From NCBI GenBank assembly GCA_031399065.1, contig JANNOM010000049.1, positions 1-64,000 on the forward strand: a stretch of 64,000 nucleotides of DNA, written 5' to 3'. Positions 61,231 through 64,000 of the stretch are shown here, piece after piece. Within the stretch, counting starts at the first letter, position 1. Each line of letters opens with the position of its first letter. The position numbers and the translations under genes were made by a program. The notes under the pieces are model-generated. The model made no database searches and was not told where the DNA came from. It saw only the letters and a list, made by a program, of their open reading frames with translations. The stretch is from JADCRZ01 sp031399065 (lineage in GTDB: Bacteria; Bacteroidota; Bacteroidia; Chitinophagales; Chitinophagaceae).

Positions 61231-61309
61231 AAATTAAGGGATCTAAATCGCAAAGGAGAAAATGGTTGATGGCGTGATCGCGGTTAAGACGATGGGCTAA
61301 AAAAACAAA

Positions 61310-61816
61310 TTACGATGCTGGCGGCAATTTCTTCAGGATCATAATGTATCCGCAAAGTCCTTTCTTCTTTTTCTTATTAACCTGTACGGGTTTGATCATG
61401 TGGAGTTCGGTGAACTGCGGAATATAGGGGTAAGCTATAATATTGCCATCTATTTCTGCCCACTGGTTTCTTTTATAGACCACCTGCTTGTCGTTGGAGT
61501 CGAACATTCTCACTTCGTACAACCTGGAAGTATTATCTCCGATAAATACGATGTAATACCAGGCACCCTGACGAAGGGGGGCAATTACCGGCATTTCATA
61601 TTCACTTTCCATAGACATGGAAGCCTCCCGGACGGTAGTGTAACCAAAAGCACTCAATGCCTTCTTGATACTATCCACTTTTGGAGAAAAACTTTCGTTC
61701 AGGCAGGCCTGCTGCCGGATGACCTCCCCATACTGCGCCTGACTTTGCGTACAAAGAAAAATAATAGTGATAAAAAATAAAGAGGGGGTTTTCCAATACA
61801 TCATCGGTAACTGCAT
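61310..61816 (-). CDS. Secreted protein of unknown function
   Basis: The 168 residues start with a hydrophobic export signal (WKTPSLFFITIIFLCTQSQAQ, cut near residue 28). The mature part has RQQACLNESFSPKVDSIKKAL, then GAWYYIVFIGDNTSRLYEVRMFDSND in sections, a pattern of beta strands, and KKKKKGLCGYIMILKKLP at the end. Two cysteines may form a disulfide. I recognise no family. It lies convergent to sprA and 82 bases upstream of the stop of the large surface protein gene's strand neighbour, so it could be cotranscribed after that gene. Confidence 0.75.
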   Translation of the reverse strand: MQLPMMYWKTPSLFFITIIFLCTQSQAQYGEVIRQQACLNESFSPKVDSIKKALSAFGYTTVREASMSMESEYEMPVIAPLRQGAWYYIVFIGDNTSRLYEVRMFDSNDKQVVYKRNQWAEIDGNIIAYPYIPQFTELHMIKPVQVNKKKKKGLCGYIMILKKLPPAS

Positions 61817-61898
61817 TTGTCTGTTCTAACGCAAAAAAAGAGTAATTAATCTACCGATAGCAATAAAAAATGAATTCCACGTGTATGCTCTAATGGTT

Positions 61899-64000
61899 TT
61901 ACCGTATAAGTACGACAGTTCCCTTTTTAACCACTGGTTTGCCTGTAAAGTCTACCCCCCTTACCATCCAGACATAAGTTCCCTGATCCTGATCCTTACC
62001 TCCCAGTTTACCATCCCAACCACCGGAAACGTTCTGGGCGCTGTATACCATTTGTCCCCACCGGTTAAACACCCGGAAAAAATCGAGCCGGGCGATACCT
62101 ACCGGTATAGGCCGGAACCGGGAATTGGTTGCCTGGCCGGGAGTAAATGCATTAGGTACAAAAATATCGGGTAGTGTTTTGAATACCTTTACGTTTATGG
62201 TGTCGTAGTCGAAACACTGCTCTGCTGTATAGGCTTTTAATATATAGGTGATATTGTCCGATAAGATGGAGGTTGGGTTATTTATGGTGATGTTATTTAG
62301 TCCGGTTGCAGGGCTCCATTCATAGAAGTCGGAGCCGGATGCATTAAGAACCAGGGGTTGGCCAACCACCACCGAAGTGTCGTTGCCCGCCCTTGCCTTT
62401 ATTTCCGGCCTCACCGTTATTCGTACCGTATCTATGCCTGGTTTGGGACAGCCTTTGGTATCATACACTTTTAAAATATAATCAGTTGTTCGTAAAGGAA
62501 AAGCCAGTGGTGTGAGCGTATTGGCATTGATCAACCTGTTGGCCGGTGTCCAGTTGAAGCTGGATCCATCAATGGTAGCCGTAAGGCCAGTGGTATCATC
62601 GTAACATATTATCGCATCCGGACCGGCATCGGCCAGTGGATAGGGTACAGTGGTGATGCTTACCTGGTCCTGGGCAATGCATTTATTGCTAATGCTTGCC
62701 ACAACGGTGTACAGTGTGGTGGCTTGCACGGGAGTTGCGACAGGATTGCGTTTGGAAGAGTCATCCAGTGTAACGGCCGGTGTCCACTTAAAGTATAGTC
62801 CATCACCCGAGGGTGTTAGGATAACAGGATCGGTAAGACAAATAGTCCGGTCGGCTCCTGCATCGAGCGTTACAAAATCCACTACCCTCACCCGGATGGA
62901 GTCTTTACTGATACATCCATTATCGTTTAACGTAACGGCGAAGAAGGTGGTAGCTTTAGGAAATACGTCCGGGTTGGCTGTATTGGTAAACAGGCTGATA
63001 CCGGGCTGTGCGGGCGTCCAGCTATAAGTACCCAATCCGCTTGCCTTTAACTGAAGCGTATCCTGGCTGCATATAAGCGTATCACGGAACGGCAGTGTAA
63101 TCAATGGCTTGTCTCTTACATCCAGGTCGTCCACCACCACGGTATCTATACATCCCTTACTGCTTTCTATAATGCATTCCACCCGTTTGATACCGGTAGT
63201 GCTGTATTTCCAGGATGGATTGGGAATACTTGATACGTCTGTAGTAGTGGTTTCGTCGCCAAAGTTCCATGTCCATTTATTGATCACGCCAAAATTAGTG
63301 GTACTGGTATTTTTAAAATTAAAATTATTGAGTATACAGGAGCCATCGGTAGTAAAAGAAGGAAAAAAACCGGGGTATACTTTTGCTATCGAAGTAATCG
63401 AATCGGAACATTGCTCATTGCGGTTCACCACCAGCTTGATCGTATAATCGCCTTCCAGCGGGAAGTTGAAAGTGGGGGTTGCGCTGGTAGAAGTATCTGT
63501 ATCGGTACCTGCAACGCCAAAATCCCAATACCAGTTTTTTACAAGCGGTGAATTGGAAAGATTTTCGAAGCTAAGGTTGAACCCATCGCAGGTAATATAA
63601 GAAGGATTAAGCGATGCGCCTGCTATATTACAGGATTTAACTTCCAGGATAAAATCTTTCCGATGTTCGCCGATGAGCACTTTATCGCGGTATTCATTAA
63701 CATACACATTAATTACATACTTGCCTCTGGAAGGTGCTATTCCCTTTATGATGCCGGTTACAGGATCTATTTCAACATTCGGTCCCAATGGCTGCGATCC
63801 GGAGAATCCTGTAGTATACGTAATAAATTCGAACGGCGGTGAAGAAGATGCATGATCTGCATCCGATCCGGTAGAAGTGCCCCTATTATATGCGCTGGAG
63901 AAACTATATGCCAACGAATCCGTCACGTCTGGATCCACCGCTCCGAAATCGAGTATAAAATTATTATCTGCACACACGATGGCGGTATCCTTTACTTTAA
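61899..64000 (-). CDS. Large PKD-repeat surface protein with type B T9SS sorting domain, 5' end outside window
   Basis: The C-terminal ~700 residues of a surface protein. The frame is open to the window edge (...KDTAIVCADNNF), so GTG 63977 is not a start. A cadherin-like segment (VDPDVTDSLAYSF, GIAPSRGKYVINVYVNEYRD) is followed by PKD domains (WYWDFGVAGTDTDTS, KWTWNFGDETTTTD) and a series of repeats each with a D-x-T-I/L-C start, such as DRTICLTDPVILTPSGDG and DAIICYDDTTGLTATIDG. The protein ends with the gliding-motility-associated C-terminal domain (FVPNAFTPGQATNSRFRP, FFRVFNRWGQMVYSA, GWDGKLGGKDQDQGTYVWMV). That domain directs export through the type IX system. Adhesion or gliding is likely. 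Confidence 0.92.
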   Translation of the reverse strand, partial: KVKDTAIVCADNNFILDFGAVDPDVTDSLAYSFSSAYNRGTSTGSDADHASSSPPFEFITYTTGFSGSQPLGPNVEIDPVTGIIKGIAPSRGKYVINVYVNEYRDKVLIGEHRKDFILEVKSCNIAGASLNPSYITCDGFNLSFENLSNSPLVKNWYWDFGVAGTDTDTSTSATPTFNFPLEGDYTIKLVVNRNEQCSDSITSIAKVYPGFFPSFTTDGSCILNNFNFKNTSTTNFGVINKWTWNFGDETTTTDVSSIPNPSWKYSTTGIKRVECIIESSKGCIDTVVVDDLDVRDKPLITLPFRDTLICSQDTLQLKASGLGTYSWTPAQPGISLFTNTANPDVFPKATTFFAVTLNDNGCISKDSIRVRVVDFVTLDAGADRTICLTDPVILTPSGDGLYFKWTPAVTLDDSSKRNPVATPVQATTLYTVVASISNKCIAQDQVSITTVPYPLADAGPDAIICYDDTTGLTATIDGSSFNWTPANRLINANTLTPLAFPLRTTDYILKVYDTKGCPKPGIDTVRITVRPEIKARAGNDTSVVVGQPLVLNASGSDFYEWSPATGLNNITINNPTSILSDNITYILKAYTAEQCFDYDTINVKVFKTLPDIFVPNAFTPGQATNSRFRPIPVGIARLDFFRVFNRWGQMVYSAQNVSGGWDGKLGGKDQDQGTYVWMVRGVDFTGKPVVKKGTVVLIR

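Noticed and set aside
63977..63977. GTG start of the PKD-repeat protein
   Set aside because: The frame is open through the window edge with protein-like residues before this codon, so the gene begins outside.

Overview
The window looks like chromosomal DNA from a Bacteroidota bacterium, most probably of the family Chitinophagaceae. The evidence is a giant SprA translocon gene, a type IX secretion (type B) sorting domain, a SusC/SusD pair, an ECF sigma/FecR pair, the futalosine menaquinone route and many promoters with the Bacteroidota -7 box TAnnTTTG. No tRNA, rRNA, CRISPR array, insertion sequence or integrase was recognised. The first ~130 bases do not belong: they are G+C-rich (80 of the first 120 bases) and encode a piece of a proteobacterial-type biotin-protein ligase joined out of frame to a kinase gene, which looks like an assembly or library chimera at the contig edge.

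Layout. 131-5338: a hexuronate/2-keto-3-deoxygluconate operon (kinase, YhcH-like protein, KDPG aldolase, hexuronate transporter, non-phosphorylating glyceraldehyde-3-phosphate dehydrogenase), closed by a 15-bp hairpin. 5414-7934 (minus): ECF sigma factor, FecR anti-sigma factor, small secreted protein and a stand-alone LytTR regulator. 8087-9292 (minus): a three-gene cassette (small membrane protein, DUF5675 protein, Ig-like protein), with an 11-bp-phased repeat and a 21/22-bp-phased repeat upstream. 10243-16936: an A+T-rich island of small single-domain enzymes (DinB, reductases, SDR, three NTF2-like proteins, hydrolase, PQ-loop-like membrane protein, VOC) with two decayed genes.

17129-24204: a surface lipoprotein, malate dehydrogenase, a thioredoxin-like protein, an AAA+ ATPase preceded by four regularly spaced boxes, elongation factor P of the Arg32 type, and accB-accC. 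24608-34815: a SusC/SusD polysaccharide- or glycoconjugate-type locus with two sulfatases, a fatty acid hydroxylase-family membrane enzyme and an overlooked 40-residue membrane peptide, with a candidate antisense-side small RNA just upstream of susC.

34908-44038: housekeeping genes (pckA, aminopeptidase P, pssA, purS, rsmI, M1 peptidase), a second DinB, an MpaB-type oxygenase and Hsp20. 44039-45522: a long non-coding stretch with an operator-promoter, hairpins and a second candidate small RNA. 45523-53963: an orphan response regulator, class IV aminotransferase, photolyase, mqnD-mqnB, two tandem pterin synthases with folE, fabD/fabH and ruvA. 54007-64000: sprA, a small secreted protein and the 3' part of a large PKD-repeat surface protein that would be exported by the system to which SprA belongs.
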